A stretch of 64,000 nt of DNA from Cladorrhinum sp. PSN259 (GCA_033725935.1 MU867077.1:186001-250000); one strand, 5' to 3'. Shown: positions 21,152 to 34,997, counted from the stretch's first letter. Notes: generated by a model not told the origin, from the letters alone. A program made the numbers and translations.

Positions 21152-21913
21152 ATGTCACAACCACCACCCCTCTCCCCTATTCTACGAGCCTATTACAAAT
21201 GGAAATCCATCCGCCTTCCATGGCGTAGACAATTCCTCGTTGGTTCGTTCTACTCTACCTACCCCCCTCATCCCCCCTTAACCCCACCCATAACATACCA
21301 CTCACTTAGTTACTAACAAAATTTATGAACAAAAGGAATGGACCTCCAAAACAACACATTCTGGGAGTTCCGCGACCGAGGAACCCCGACTCCCAACCCG
21401 GCCAACCCGAATCCCCATTTCCGCTGGCGCAGAATAGTCTACCCGCCTCCCTCGGCCAAAGTCCACCCTTCAGACATCAAAATCTCCCCCGCGTGGCATC
21501 AGTGGCTGCGACACACGCGCAGCCAACCCCCTTCCCTCGACGAACAGCAAGCAGATGTGATACGCCAAGAAAGAATCAAAGCTCTTGCTGCCCAGGCTGA
21601 TGCCCGGTGGGCTGCTAAACCTGGTTATGTTGATGCCCCTCCTCCTCCTTCTACCACAAGTGCAGTAGGGGAGTCAACAAGACAGCCTCCTCTTTTGGGA
21701 AAGGGGATGGTAGTTGAGGCCAAGGAAAAGGAGGAGGAAGTAAAAGATGAAGGTGCGGTATTAAAAGATCAAAGACAAAAAGCGTGGAAGGAAATGAAGG
21801 AGCAAAAAGACAAAATACCGGCGAGAGATGATCCGTGGAAGCAGGCAAACAGAGGAGGCCCAAGTGAGGAGTGGCAGCCCAAGGCTTGGACGCCACCTGG
21901 TGGAAAGAAATGA
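21152..21913 (+). CDS. NDUFAF2/mimitin-like complex I assembly factor
   Basis: Proposed CDS join(21152..21242,21336..21913), 222 aa, with one 93-nt intron (GTTCGT donor, branch ttactaac, acceptor aaaag). Exon 1 encodes the start of the NDUFA12/NDUFAF2 fold (YYKWKSIRLPWRRQFLVG). Exon 2 continues with NNTFWEFRD, RRIVYPP and WHQWLRHTR, then a charged low-complexity tail. The long acidic tail and the lack of other NDUFA12 traits favour the assembly-factor paralogue (B17.2L) over the structural subunit. It is expected in the mitochondrial matrix, helping late steps of NADH:ubiquinone oxidoreductase assembly. Translation beginning at the exon-2 Met would lose the conserved first 30 residues, so the upstream exon is preferred. 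Confidence 0.85.
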
Positions 21914-22374
21914 TGTTGTACATTAGAATGGAAGTTTGGCGTATTGAAGCGCTGTGTTTTATACCATTGTTATGTTGTACATGAAAATCGGGTTTGAAGG
22001 AGGGCAAATTCAACCACTCAAATCCATTCTCATTAACAGTTTCGGTCAAAAATGGGACTAATTATACCGTGGCTTTTTTTTCTTCGCCCGCTTCTATTTG
22101 CATATACATAGAGTTCGGCTCAAGATGATACATAGAAAAGCCAGAAGAGAGCTATAAACATCAGAAGCACATAGCATAGCAAAAACTTTTATATGCCCAT
22201 TCAATCCCGACATAGACACAAAACGCTCAGCGAGAGGGGGTATCATGCAAGCCAAATGATAAAACAACGAAAAAAAAAAACCTCGCCCACCCAGAAATCA
22301 CCACACCAAAAAAATCCTTGTCCGACCATATAAACCCTCAAACAATGACCCCAGAACAAGTATTCAAGTAATCA
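21914..22374. other. Convergent 3' intergenic region
   Basis: A/T-rich 3' flanks of two convergent genes with T and A runs near 22074 and 22271. No gene or structured RNA recognised. Confidence 0.65.
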
Positions 22375-24260
22375 TCAGTAATCAACCAACATGTTCGCAA
22401 ACAACTTCAGATTCCTCGATGACCTCTCCAACATATCACGCGCCAGCTTCTCCGGCCCATTCGCCTTTGAATTAGTCGTCGCCGCCGCCCCCTTCTTCTT
22501 GACCTTGTTTTCCCGAGCCCTGATTCCCACCTCGATCGCGTTCTTGAAACTCATAGTATCCTCAATCTCACCCATCGATACGAGAACCCACATCATATTC
22601 TCAAGAACAATCGAAAGCTTGGCGTTATCTTCCGCCGTTATTCTGCTGGCGGCAAAAGGTAAAAAGCAGTGTTCCATAATGTCTGTCGATATGCCATTAT
22701 CATCGTTGGTCTCCTTGTCAATGTCGTCTGGGTCCGGTCGGTTCTGCGGGAGTAAATCCTCAGCCACGTTCCTATATAACGAGACCTTGATGAAATCTGG
22801 CAGGTCGCTATCTGCGTCCATAAAGAGAGGGAACAACGGTAGCGGAAGATTTCGGACCATATCCGAAAAGCTCTGGTAAACGTGGGTGGTCGAAAAGAAC
22901 TTCATATCAGGAAGGTAATGCGCCGCCGCTGATAGTAGCCGGAACAGTCTCAGTCGAAATCGTATGGTTTCCGCAATCCCATCTGTAAGTCGAAACGCAG
23001 CAGCGCCGCCATCCTTGGCGGCAGGCTTCCCTCTTCCTCTCCTCAAAACCGGCAACGACTGACCGCCGCCTCCCTCTGGCTCTTCTGACTCCGACTCTTC
23101 AACATCCATATAATCCCCCCACAAGTTATTCTCCAAATCCAGCACCGACGTATCCGCCCTCCTCTTCTTCAGCTTCCTCGGCCCGACCACCGTCTCCCGA
23201 TCAAAAATCTCCCTGAAAACAACCTTATCGCCGCTGTCATCAACGGTAAACGCCAACAGGGCCTTCATCACATCCTTCAACACATTCTTCCTTTCGTTCC
23301 TCAAATCTTCCAGCCAAGCGACGAATATACTGTCTCGTAACCTCGGGTACTTGCATACCTCACTCTCACTCCCAGCAACCTCCTCCTTGTCCATCCTTAA
23401 CCTCTCATCCCAGTCCTTTTCGACCACCTCAACAATTACCAAGTTTAACCACCCACTCCAAAACTTCCACCGCGCAGGATGTAGCGCGGCGCACCGAAAA
23501 CTCCATCCCAAAACAGACCAAAAGTTCTGTGCGCGCAACCATACCAGCTCATCCCGCGCAAAGGGACAAGTCACGCTGTCAGAGTCGCTAGCTCCACCCC
23601 AGCCGCTACTGCTCCCTTCATCGTCGTCTTTTATAGTCACCTTTTTTCGGTGTCTACCGCCGGCTGCTGCTGCTGCGCGTACGTTATTTTTTGACTGGAA
23701 AGAAAATGCTTGTTTGAAATTCGCGTTCAGGGGCCCAACAGTGCTGACTAGGCCACGGAGATACGCAAGCGCGCGGTTGCCGTCGCTTCGGCGGCCGCCT
23801 TCCGAGGGCCGCGAGGTGAAGTGGGGGTGGATCGCCATGGTGCTGAGGAATGCGATTTGCGACGGGGTGGCGATTCGTGCTGGGACTGAGGTTTTTGTGC
23901 TATCAGAGAGGAGACCTTCGAGAAGCGTGATTGCTTGGGAGTCTGTTGGATGTCAGTAAAAACAGAGGCACTTAGAAGTAGGTATCATGTGGGAGGGTAG
24001 ACAATACAGAGTTGTTCCTCGAGGTGGATTTGGATGCTGTGTTTGAGTTCGAATGGTGGCTCAATTCCCCTGCGGTATCGATGCGTTGAGTCGTAGCAAG
24101 CGTCTTCGTCAATACAGTCATCATCATCGTCGGGTGTGGTCATGGTGGTTGTGTCGGCTTCATTGTCGTCGGAATCAGCTGGCACAGAATGCAGAGCCGT
24201 GTAAAACGATGCTGGAGGGGAAAGGCTTGGGAGGGTTGTGAGAGAAGACGTGAGCTCCAT
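22375..24260 (-). CDS. Unrecognised conserved-looking fungal protein
   Basis: Proposed CDS complement(join(22375..23942,24008..24260)), 606 aa, with one 65-nt intron (GTATTG donor, ccaacag acceptor). I do not recognise the family with confidence. The N-terminus has an acidic DDDDD stretch. A helical, Leu-rich region follows across the splice (LYSQAITLLEGLL), then ALAYLRGLVSTVGPLNANF, a basic/acidic linker, and a Trp-rich block (FWSVLGWSFRCAALHPARWKFW) that looks like a buried core. A second acidic linker (DYMDVEESESEEPE) precedes a helical C-terminal half ending in LKLFANMLVDY. No membrane segment, signal peptide or enzyme motif is visible. The linkers and basic patches suggest a nuclear or nucleolar scaffold, which is only a guess. 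It runs the same way as Tel1. Confidence 0.7.
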
Positions 24261-24969
24261 CTTTCATGAACAGCGTCCCGCAGAAATAAAGAAAACCGCG
24301 CGATGAAGATGGGAGGAAGGTAGGAAGGTAGGATGGCGTAAAAGTTGAGGGTGGAATTCTGAATTCAAGGTGCGCTTCCCTCAAGCGAACAAGCGTGTTG
24401 CACGCGACGGTGGGGCCTCCAAGTTTCTTCGCGCGGCTTCCCCAGCAATTCCCAGATGTCAGTGCACATTTACATAAATAGTGGTCAGAGCTCCCTGACA
24501 TTCCGCGATTCGGCAGTTGGTCTGCCACTCAGGTACCGTCTTCATACGTCCATCCAAATGCATACAAGGACCTTCGCGGTTTCGATGGACACACGAAATC
24601 ATGTGCATGAGTTTCTTTTTAAAGCCGTCAAAATTACCCTTTATCTTTCGAATTATTATCCAATAGACACCGTCAATCTGGGGCGTCCTCTACTTCCATC
24701 CCCATTCCTCTGTAATCGTGTTGAGTTGAACCAAGCCCCAGAAGTCTGAAAGGAGGAATATCGTAAAATCAGGTGCACATGGACAAACCAAACAAATACA
24801 GGTGTCCTTGCCAAAATCCTTTGCTAAATTCCGTATTCTGCCAACTTTTACATACGATATAACCACATATCAACTGATATTCTCCCGACCATCAACCGTT
24901 TCCCTAGATGTCTTTGTCCTTGAAATTACATTTCCCTCATTGGCTCGCACACATCCATCATCGTCAACC
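24261..24969. other. Intergenic region between Tel1 3' end and the upstream part of the unrecognised gene
   Basis: Both flanking genes read leftward, so this holds the promoter of the unrecognised gene and the Tel1 3' flank. No gene supported. Confidence 0.6.
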
Positions 24970-27900
24970 TCAAGCATACGCAGCCCACCCTAAAAACACA
25001 AGAATGTTAGCACAGATCTTCCATCAAACCTGCAGAGACAGAAGCTTACCACTATACAAAACAGCCAAATTCTGCACGCTAGTAGCCTGATTAATCAAAT
25101 CATTGACCGTAGCCATGACGCTCAAAGTCTTGCTCAGCTTCTTCTTGACAACCTCGATGGCCCTATCCGCCTCACTAGGCTCATTAACATTTCCCTTTCT
25201 CTTGTCTTCAATCCCCTCAACACCCCCTTCATTTTCCTCATCACCTTCTGTGCCTCTTGCATTGTTCTGCAACTTGGCCATCCTCACAGGCGAAATGCTC
25301 CACTGATACAGAGTGTCGTGTCTCAAACTGTCCAATATAGTCTGAATAGACGCCGCTTCTTCTCTCAATGCGTCCAGAGTGAACTCGCAGCACCGTCTAA
25401 AGACTCCTTCCGTTTTCGTGATCCCCATGCCGTCTACTATGTCCCTTGTGAGTCTGAAGGGAACAAGTTCCGGTACGGGAAGAACACGGCCCATCTCAAA
25501 AGCTACACCGAGATCGATGTGGACTACTTCGCCTGTTTTGGTATCTAGTAGGATGTTATGACCGTGTCTGTCACCTAGACCAAGGGCATGACCAAGCATC
25601 GAGATAGCAGCTGTGGTTCGAGTATATGCTGTTCGCTTGTGGAACCACTCATCCGGATCAGGGAAGTACTCCATGAAGAAGTATCGCATGACTGGATGGA
25701 ACTTCTCCGTCACCTTGCGGTAGGCAGCTATACGAGTTTCTGTGGTCTTGGTCTGAGCGTTCGAGATTTCCTTACGGCACTGTCCCCCCTTCAAGTCCTT
25801 GGGATAATACCGCTCGTGGGCGGGCATGAGGTACTCATGTAGAGGAATAGTGTTTGAGACGAATTCGATGAGACCGGAGGCCGAGGTAAGCGGAAGGACC
25901 TTGTACGTTCGAATACCAAGGTTGCGTTGACGGGTTGTGCGATGGAGTTTCAGTAGCTCCGAAACGGCTGCAAAGACTTGCTCCATGATTGCGTCTTGAC
26001 GCAAGTCATCATTACCTCCCTTGACCAGTTGCCTGAATTTCTGCCCGTTGCTGCCAATGGCGGTAATAATTTTAGGTGCGCTCACGCCAGAGGCAATAGA
26101 CATGTGCGGGTCGAACTTGACGATCATCGGTATGTCTGAGTAGTCTTGGCTGGCGGAGAGAGGAATCTGCATGGTAGGAGGAGGGATGCGGTACTTGGCC
26201 ATGATGCTCAGGAACGCCGATCCATGGTTCGAGTCCTTGATCTGAAGCTTCTGCCCGGCCTTGAACCTATTAGTATCCCGGTCCATGGCAAGTTGATGAT
26301 AGACCCTGCTTGTTTGATCGATTGCTGGCCAGATGCTCGAAACCGCCTCTGCTTTGGCAAGTGCTTTAGCAACCCTATCCGTGGCTGCCTGGCGGGAAAC
26401 GGCAACCTCGTCGTCCTTATTGACCTTTGTTCTGGCCCCTGACCATATCTGGTACATGCCGTGGTAGGGGTGGTCGACGCAAATCCGGTAGATCAAATCG
26501 ATGAGTACCTTCTGGAATAGGGTGGACTGATCCTGAAGACGGGATGACAGTTGGTTCATCAGCGGCGCAAACTTTCGTGTCGGCACCTTTCCGATGTACT
26601 TCTTCACAGCTTCGCTCGTAGCACCTTCTTCTGCTCGGTCCAACCACAAGGCGGTAAATCGCAAAGCATCATTGTTGTGATCATCAGATGCAGCAAGTGA
26701 GAGCAGATAGTTCTCCAAACTCAATCTCACAAACTCCGCGCGAGTCTGCTCGACCCTGCGAAGTTCCTGCTGATCGAGCTCGAGCCACTGTCTGGCCTTT
26801 GCTAAATGGCCAGAGTATCGATTCTTTTGCTGCGAGTCCCTAGCATTGGCAATCAGGGCCTTGAGCTGTTCTACCTCATCACTCTTTCCCTTCTTCAAGT
26901 TCTGCAATCTAGCCAAGTCCTCCAAGTTGTCTGGGTTCTGAAGTTGGTCATCACAGAACATGGCAAACTGATGGTACACCTGTCCAGCTTCCTTGCCTTC
27001 GTTCTTGCCCTTCAACTCTTTGAGTGCTGGCTCAAGGTACTTCTTCTGAATGCTATCCGGACTCTCCAGCCTTGCAACCGATACCTGGTAGCCAATCTTT
27101 GACAACAGATCGGAACGGCTGACTGGAACCGTCTGCTTCTTCAAATCTTTGTCAATGTTTTGAAGCATTCTGATAGATGAGATCATCTCGCCTTGGTCCC
27201 AGAGGGAGTTTGCCGCCTCAATCCGGACAGCAGCATCAACATGAAGTCCCATAGCTTCGCTTGGTTGGATCAAGTCTGTGAGTGTCGTAGACAGATTCAA
27301 TGTTTCTTGATGAGCGCGGTGGAAGCGGAAAATGTCAGAAGAGAGCAATAAACCACGAATATGAACCAGACGAGCATCCGCCGGTGTAAGTCTAGAGGCT
27401 CGCAGCTTGTGATACTGGCTCCATGTGCTCAGAGTTGTCTCACGGCAAGACAGAATCTGGCTGACATCTCCATAACGGCCACTCATCATCCACTTTGACC
27501 GCTTCTCAAACAAGGCAAGCGTACCCTGTAGCTCAGATTGGTCGGTGACGTAGAGAATATCATCAAGTTCTGCTAAGGCTGCGAGTACTCCCAGTTGATG
27601 GCGCATGCTTGAAGTATTCAGACCTCTGCTAGTTAGGTGCTTGATCGTGCTCCTCAAACCATCGTGAATCACACCTCTGACCGTGTCCACATCAGGGGCT
27701 TGGTGCATGCTCTGGTATGCTTTGTATACTGTGACAGCCCAGTTGTCCGTTGTCACCGGTGCCGGCAAATTCCAGATCTCAAGCCGCATCGCAGTTGTAA
27801 AGGTGCTATCGAGTGAATTGGATGAGCCATCGAGGCTCTGTTGCGTTTGAAGCAGAGAGTTGGACAACCCAGCGAGACCAAGACTGCTCAAGGCCTTGAT

Positions 27901-30900
27901 CAAGGCCTGCCCATCCTGTCTTGAAGCAGCATCTCTGCTACGGAGATGACTGTCATATTGTGCCCCCCGGAAGGCAAGACTCTTGCTCCCATCATTTTCG
28001 TACTCCAGACGCGCCAGGACAGTAGAAAGCGAAGCATCCTGCGTTAAGCCATAGTAGGCATCCGGGTCATCAATGTTCTCAAAGATCTCTAGCAAGATCT
28101 CGCTAGAGTCTTCCACCTCTCTGAGAGCGGATGACCGCCGTAACCCACGAGAGGAATCAGAGGCCAACTCGGCAAATAGTAGGGCCACCTTGAACATGCC
28201 GCAGTGTGTGGCAGCCGCAGCGGCACTGGTCATCTGAACATCTAGCCATTGACCTCGGTCGGCAATCGACGACTCCCCTGGAAGCGTCTGCGTCCTGAGG
28301 TACAGGATAGTGTTGAGCAGCAGCTTCAAGTTCTCCTTAGCAGATTGAGAAGTGCACGTCAACCATTCCTTAAGCGCCTCCGAGAACTGCCTCTTGATGC
28401 CTTGCTGCTTGTCTAACTGGTATGTCAATACCAAGTGAACGACGAAAGGGAAAGCCTGTTCCGCAAATCCTTTAACCAACGCAAGGATTGGAGGTAGCAC
28501 TTTGAGCGTTACAATATCAGGTACGGACTGTGCTAATAGTGTCGTGAGTTGTTTAGACCAGTTTGGATTCTCAAGCTGGTGTTTCGAGAAGACTTCTGAT
28601 GCAACTGGCGACTCAACATCATAATGATCCGACTTTGGAGTTCGGTAGGGGTTCCAGTTCGATGAGAGAACCAGAGCCTCTGAGAGACTTTGTTCACAGG
28701 CTTCCTTCAGGTCATGTTGGTCATCGCAGCATGCATCAGAGTAAACTGTCCGCAATGCAGCCTCAGCCAGTCCGGCAGTGAAGCAGTCCCCACTGACAGT
28801 GAGAGCTTGGATGAGATTGAGAAGGCCCTCTTCCGAACTGCCATCGTTTGTGGTCAATCTGCGATACTGCTCGAGATGAGATTCCCGGAGTAGCTCCTGG
28901 GGTACTTCACCAGATGCAGCGAAAGATCGGCCCAGAACGCGCGCAGCCCAAGCAAGATACTCTCCACTCAACTGTTGAGAAGCACAACTCTTCCACACAA
29001 CAGATCCGTAGCTGAGTGCGTCCTCGTCAGTCTCAACAACGTCCAATCGGCTTGCTGGTGGGTTGTTAAACACCCCACAGAGCATAGATAGGGCACCGGT
29101 TCTGGCCGGTTCGTTCAGGAGTTGCTTGTCGCGATTCCAGTCTTTAAGGATCTCCATCAGCAGGTTGCTCTCATGGGTTCCCTTCTCAGCGTTACCAGAA
29201 GCGCGAATCTGAGCAGCAGATCGAATAATTTGTTTGAACGCCACCTTTTGAGCCTCGTTGTCCCTGAAGAACTTGGAGTCATAGTTTGATAGCCACTTGG
29301 AGAACCACGAGTGGAAGAGTTGTGCCTTGGTCTTGGTTGCCCTGAACTGACTCTCCTGCGTTGTACTGGACTGGCTCGATTCAAGGAAAACGCGAAGATC
29401 AGCCAAACTGGAAAGAGCATATCCAGCAAGGAAAGATGGCGTCTTTCGGAGATGATCTTCGCCCTTAACCACGAGATATTGTGTGATTCCCAGAGCATCA
29501 TCCGCACATTCGGGATCAACTACGAAGATTCGGATTGAGTGAAGGAGCATCTCAAGGGGATATGCTGATAGAGCCGAAGGCCCTGCTAAGCAAATCAAAA
29601 CACGGATCTTACGCAAGACTGAGCAGGCGTGCAAGGGCCCCAGGGCCGGGTGAATTGTGTTTAGGAGCTTCCGAGCAACGAAAACGACCAGAGCGGGGGA
29701 CCATATCTCTTCAGGCCTATATGGCGTTCGGCTGCAAAAATGGGTCAGTTCCCTCTGGAGGTACTTGGCCTTGAACATCGGCTGTTGATTCGGGGGTAAT
29801 GTCGTCGGAAGATGGCCAAGCTTCTTGATCTCATCCATAATATTGGCAGCGTATGCGAACCGGTCCTCTCTTCTGAAGGCAGTCTCAATAGGATCTTCCT
29901 GATCGAAGATATCGAGAAATGTGGCGATGACATCGGCAAAGTTGAGATGTACGTTTTCAAGAAGTCCCTCCTTTCCGAGAATCTTTCTAATCCGGCTCTC
30001 CCCGGTGACATGATCAGCCTTATTACCCCCGCTGATGTCAAACGCAATGCTGTACGCGAGGATTTTCGTGAAGCTTTGTTGCACCATCTTTTCAGGGGTG
30101 AGACCCAATTTTAGTGCTAGGTTGAAAGCTTCTTCATCTTGCCCGCGCATGATCATGATGGCGGCCGCCTCAGTCTGTCCTTGGACCAGAAGTTCCTGAA
30201 GACTTTCAAAACCAAAGATCCCAAAGGGAATATCATCAATGAAATTCTCATCCAGCCAGGTATATAGTAGCTGTGGCGCAAAGAGCTTGAAGATTTCCTG
30301 TGGGCCGCTGAGCTTCAGACAGGTTGATATCCTCTTCAGACAGCTTGTCGCATACTTTACTGATTGGCTGATCTTGATCTTTCCGGGCGTTTCAAAGATG
30401 TGGTAGATGCATCGCCGTAGAAGAGTCGGCCACTTACAAGCCAGCTCTGCTAAAACAAATAGCCGATAGGCAATTCCTTCAGTATCTTCGGGGTCTTTAG
30501 GAAGGCTTTCCACCACGCCCACGACTATATCGTCGTGGGTTTTGAGCACATATAGCCCAAATATGATTGGAATTTTGAGACCAATAGCGTATTTAACATT
30601 CATGGGCCCGGCTTGTAGGATACCCAAAAGCGTAGATCGAGAAGACGGCAGAGCCAAGCCAGCAGCATATGTTGACTTGACCTCTAGAATGTGGAAGAGT
30701 AAACTCGAAAGCCGAATTTGTGCGGTTGGTGATAGCGAGTTGTTGGGCAGCGAGCGCTTCACCAGGTAGTGATAGATATCTCCAACCATGGAGGAAATAT
30801 CGAGTGTCTCGTCTGTCCACATGCTGATGAATCCGTCCATCACATCGATGCAAGCGCACAATGCTGCTTCACAACATGAGAACTCGTCTTGGCTAATGAT

Positions 30901-33900
30901 CCCTCCAACCGTTTCCACCATTTTCGTAGCGGTATCAAGAGATGCAAGGGCATCTGAAGTAAACAGCTCTCGCATGAAGATCCGACATGAGAGAAGCTGT
31001 TCTTTTTCGAGGGAAAGCAGGTGGTCGATGATTGCTTCGGGCACCCGCCCGATCTGACCCTCGTCCAGCCGTATCGCCTCTACAAAGTGCACCCGTAAGC
31101 TTGTTTCCAGATAAAAGGCTTCTGGGGTGTGGCTTAAGAGAGCATCTCTTCTGGGCAGGGTTTTTGCCTTTGATGTCGCGCTGCTTTGGCTTGTTTGCGA
31201 TTCAAACTCATCATCCAGATCCATCGAGTCAAGAATACGACCCGAGGATCCTCGTTGCGCATTTTCCAGTAAAGATGTAGAGAGCTTGGAGAAGAAACTG
31301 AGCAGATGAGAGCTATCTCGCCTAAACGCCGTCAAATCCGCGTCGACGAAAGGCGGGATGAACGGAACCGAGGACCTCATAACAAGCTCAAAGAGCGGCT
31401 CATTTTGACGGGCACGCAGCATGACCTTGAATGCATCATCAATGACGCTGAGAAGGGTAGTTTCGAGATCTTTTGATATGGACGAGTTGAGGTCCAGGAG
31501 TTCGGGTAGAATCAGCGTTCCAGTCAGACAGGCCAGTATCAAGCTCTGTAATCGTTCGATGGAGAGAGACTGTGCACCTGCCACGCCCCGTCTCTGCCAC
31601 GACTCGACCATCGTATGCAGCTCTTCGATCTTTGGCCAAAGAAGTTCCAGGACCAGCCGCTTTGCCGCGTGGGATCCGGTTGGGTCAGTAGACTTTCTTA
31701 TCTCAACAGTGTGCTCGTCTGAATATGTGACAGATTCGGGGGTGATATTGTCTTCCAGGAGCAGAAGATATCGTATGAGCGGCTGCACTTCTGCTTGGCT
31801 CTTCCAATACTGGGTGATAGGGCCTCCAAACAGACGAAGGGGTGCTCCCATGCGGAGAACGGGCAGCCCAAAACAAGCGCGCAGAAGACTGACGAGGTCG
31901 AAAGGAGGTGCGTGTATTGAATGAAGCGAGGCGTATGTCAACTCAGCTACCACGAGGTCAGATCAGCATGCTTCAACGTTGAGTGCATTCTAGGTCTCCA
32001 ACTTACCAGGGTTCCATCTGATAAATGCCCATCGGATTATGTGATTGGCAGTAGCTTGACTGGCATTGGGCGACATGGTGTTACGGAGGCGGAGTAAGCT
32101 CATCATCAAGTTCAGCGATGAGTCAACTAAGATCGCAGGACCGCTGATATCGGCAGTGGTGATGATATGGTCAACATCATCTGCCACTTCATGCCTTGGA
32201 ATCAACGATGACTTGATCGCCGAGTCCAGAAAGACACAGGCGGCCCGGCTGGTAGGTCCCTGGCTCAATGAGCGGACTCCAAGTTGCCAAAGCTGCTTCC
32301 AATGTGCTGACAGGGATGAATCCCGGGACACCTCATAAAGTACAAGACTTGAACAGGCGAGCAATGCCCAAGATGCCACTACCCCCTGCTTGGCAGTGAC
32401 ACATTTGGATAAGTCTGTTATGGCCTCAGATACCTCTTCTAAAGAAGGCTGTTTTTGCTTAAAAAGAAAAGGGATCAGCTGTAAAGCTGTCAGCTGCACG
32501 GCTGGGTCAAGAGAAATGAGTTTCTGGTGTACCCGGCTTGATGTTGCCACCATGCGCCGCTTCTTTCGTGGTTGCCCGGTTTCGGCCTCCTTTTGAGAAT
32601 GCTCTCGCTGAGAGTAGTAGGAATACAATGCTTCAAGAATGGCAATATTCTCTAGCAACGCCCAGTTCTGTTCACCGGGTGTATTGTACGGACGGAGGCT
32701 GAAGATTAGAGTTTTTGGATGATCTGCAGGAAGATGCATGCTTGTGAAAGTGATATCGTCCAGGTGAAGTCGGGCTCGTTCCTCTCTTTTTGAGTAGTCG
32801 CACCACAACGCGTCCAGGAGCTCTTCGACATCTGGGAGAATTGATTCGTCTCCAGAATCCCGAAGCATGCTCTCCAGGTAGAGATGTGTCCCATAGATCG
32901 TCTTGAGCATTTCATCTCTGATAGTATTGAGCATTGCGTCCCGGGACAAAGCTCGAGGTTGCCACCAGTATGACAGCAGAGGTAATAGGCTTCTGGTTAG
33001 CCTCTTCGAAAGCGCCACATCATCGGTTTGTATGCGAACGAACACGCTGTTGACGGTCGAAAACGCGACTTTCTGAAGTTCCCCTATCTTCATTTGCCGA
33101 AGCTGAAGAAGCTGCAAGACAGTCTGAGCGATCTTGTCCGCCTTGCGCAGTACTGGCGCATTTGGTGCTGAGACCAAAGAGTTGAGGCATGATAACAAAT
33201 CGAGAGCAATCAAGCTGCCAACTTGAGACGACCCTTGAGAGGATGCCAAGACGGACGCAGCCCTGGTGGTTGCGCCGGGGGCAGGAGAGGCACGAGATAA
33301 TGAGCCGCTCTCACGGTCTCCTGTCTCGAGATATCGAGAAAGCCCATGAACACAGAAGTCGACGCACGTATCCCAGCTTTCTCCGGAATATGCCGACAGG
33401 TTTTCCACATTGGCTGGGTTGTCTAGAAAAGTGCTGAGAGTTTTGACATAATCCTTGAGAAGTGGTACAATGTAGCTATCATCAGGACCGGGCAGGACCT
33501 GGGTGATATGGTCGATAAGTGCTCTTGCTGTTTTGCGCTTGATCCTAGTTGCGCCAGAACGAACAGCCAGTTTCAGAGCCTCGCCACAATTCTCAAGTTT
33601 TATAGCGGCCTTCGCTGGCTTCTTGGAAGCGAAATAGCCATCCTTTTCCAACAAGGTGCAACGAAAAAGGGCGTCGAAGATGATGTGGTAGGATTTGTCA
33701 TCAAACTGGCTGTTTCTCTGACTTTGGGAGCCCCCGTTATCAAGCTCCCTGAAATATGTTAACAGGGCTTCCAGGGCTTCTTTTCTCTTTGTGACTGCAC
33801 TGCTGACAAGGTTTTCTGTACGATTTTGTCAGATTGCTGGTTATTGTTTACTTTGGAGGATCAACAATGGGGATTCAGTGTAACCCACCCGCGATCTCCT

Positions 33901-33946
33901 TGAAGTTGACAGGCTCCTTGCTGTAAGCGCTCTTCGTACGCGCCAT
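24970..33946 (-). CDS. tel1: Tel1/ATM-family checkpoint kinase
   Basis: Proposed CDS complement(join(24970..24989,25050..31946,32007..33815,33889..33946)), 2927 aa, with introns of 60, 60 and 73 nt. It is a PIKK: a long helical-repeat N-terminal solenoid, a FAT region, then the kinase domain with LGDRHGHNILLD (catalytic loop, near residue 2745) and VHIDLGVAFE (activation segment), and a FATC tail. The start MARTKSAYSKEPVNFKEIA, encoded by the 58-nt first exon, resembles the N-terminal Tel1 motif. The last intron interrupts the FATC; the 20-nt final exon supplies GWAAYA and the stop. Tel1 is recruited by Mre11-Rad50-Xrs2/Nbs1 to DNA double-strand breaks and telomeres and phosphorylates SQ/TQ sites. 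Length fits the family. Divergent from Nup192 across 1.05 kb. Confidence 0.94.
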
Positions 33947-34997
33947 GGCTATTTTATGCGTAGCACCAACCATCCGAGCGTCCCATAAACTTTCATCAGG
34001 ATTAGGTTACGGTTTTGTGGTGGGGGGTTGTCAAGATAGGTCGGGTGGGAGTGGCGGGTGAAGATGAGAGGAGGATGTGGATCGCGGCCGAGGACCAGCT
34101 TAGATGCCAATATCCGCCTTGTGTTGATGCTAACAAACCCAGCCCGATTGTGAATCCTTATTGTATTCAGAGAAAAGCCCCAGTAACTTGACGAGTAAGA
34201 GGACCGGATGGATTAACGAATGAATTGCAGGGAAGGAATATCGGGTCAGGCGAGAAAAGAAAAATATGGGATGGGAAAGAAACTACAGCCACCGCATGGG
34301 ACACCTGCAGGTTTGCTGGGTCCTTGACGAGGCTTCAGTGGTGTAAGGGAAGGAACACAACGGATATCTTCCATGCAGCAATTGAGGAGGACTTTTCAGG
34401 CTCCCATTTTGTTAATTTAAAGTTCAAATCTCGAGTGCATGTCTCTTTAACTTAAGGCCCGTGTTGGAGAGAAAATGGGCAGTCACGTCTATCATTCTGG
34501 GCGTTCCCTTCCAGGTGCCCAGGTGCCCAGGTGTCTAGGTTCCCACTTGTCATGCAAGAACATGGAAGCTATGACCACTTCCAAAAAGGTCCCCTTCCAA
34601 ACGCGCTGGAACCAGAAACCAATGACGGCCCATTTGGACGGCAGAATCTCACCGCCTTAATTTCTGTTGTTGACTACGGCGCTTTGGCGCCAATTGACAG
34701 CCTCCAAACACAGGCGCGGGATAGAGCAAAGCTCACTCACCTCAGGTACCGATTTCCCGACCTTACAACTTCTTTCAAGGTTGCGAATTCGCGACTCTTG
34801 TTTTTCAGGGCAACAAACAACACCAATTATTGGAAGCATTATTCCAATTACACGACTACCAAAGACCCACGACGTCTACGAATCATCGAGAACCTAGTCG
34901 CGACCATCAAAACGATGCGTTGAGAGCCCGTTCGCATCTCTAAGGAACTCTGCCTTTCATCTCTTACCTGCCCTTTAGTCCTCCACGAATCGACATC
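33947..34997. other. Divergent promoter region of Tel1 and Nup192
   Basis: No gene supported. A short tandem repeat of aggtgccc lies at about 34513-34532. A 130-codon open frame at 34531-34923 ends about 75 nt before the Nup192 ATG; it lacks motifs and is probably chance or an upstream frame in the leader. The leader just before 34998 is CT-rich. Confidence 0.6.

Noticed and set aside
34531..34923. 130-codon frame upstream of Nup192
   Set aside because: No domain, irregular composition, in the leader; at best an upstream open frame.
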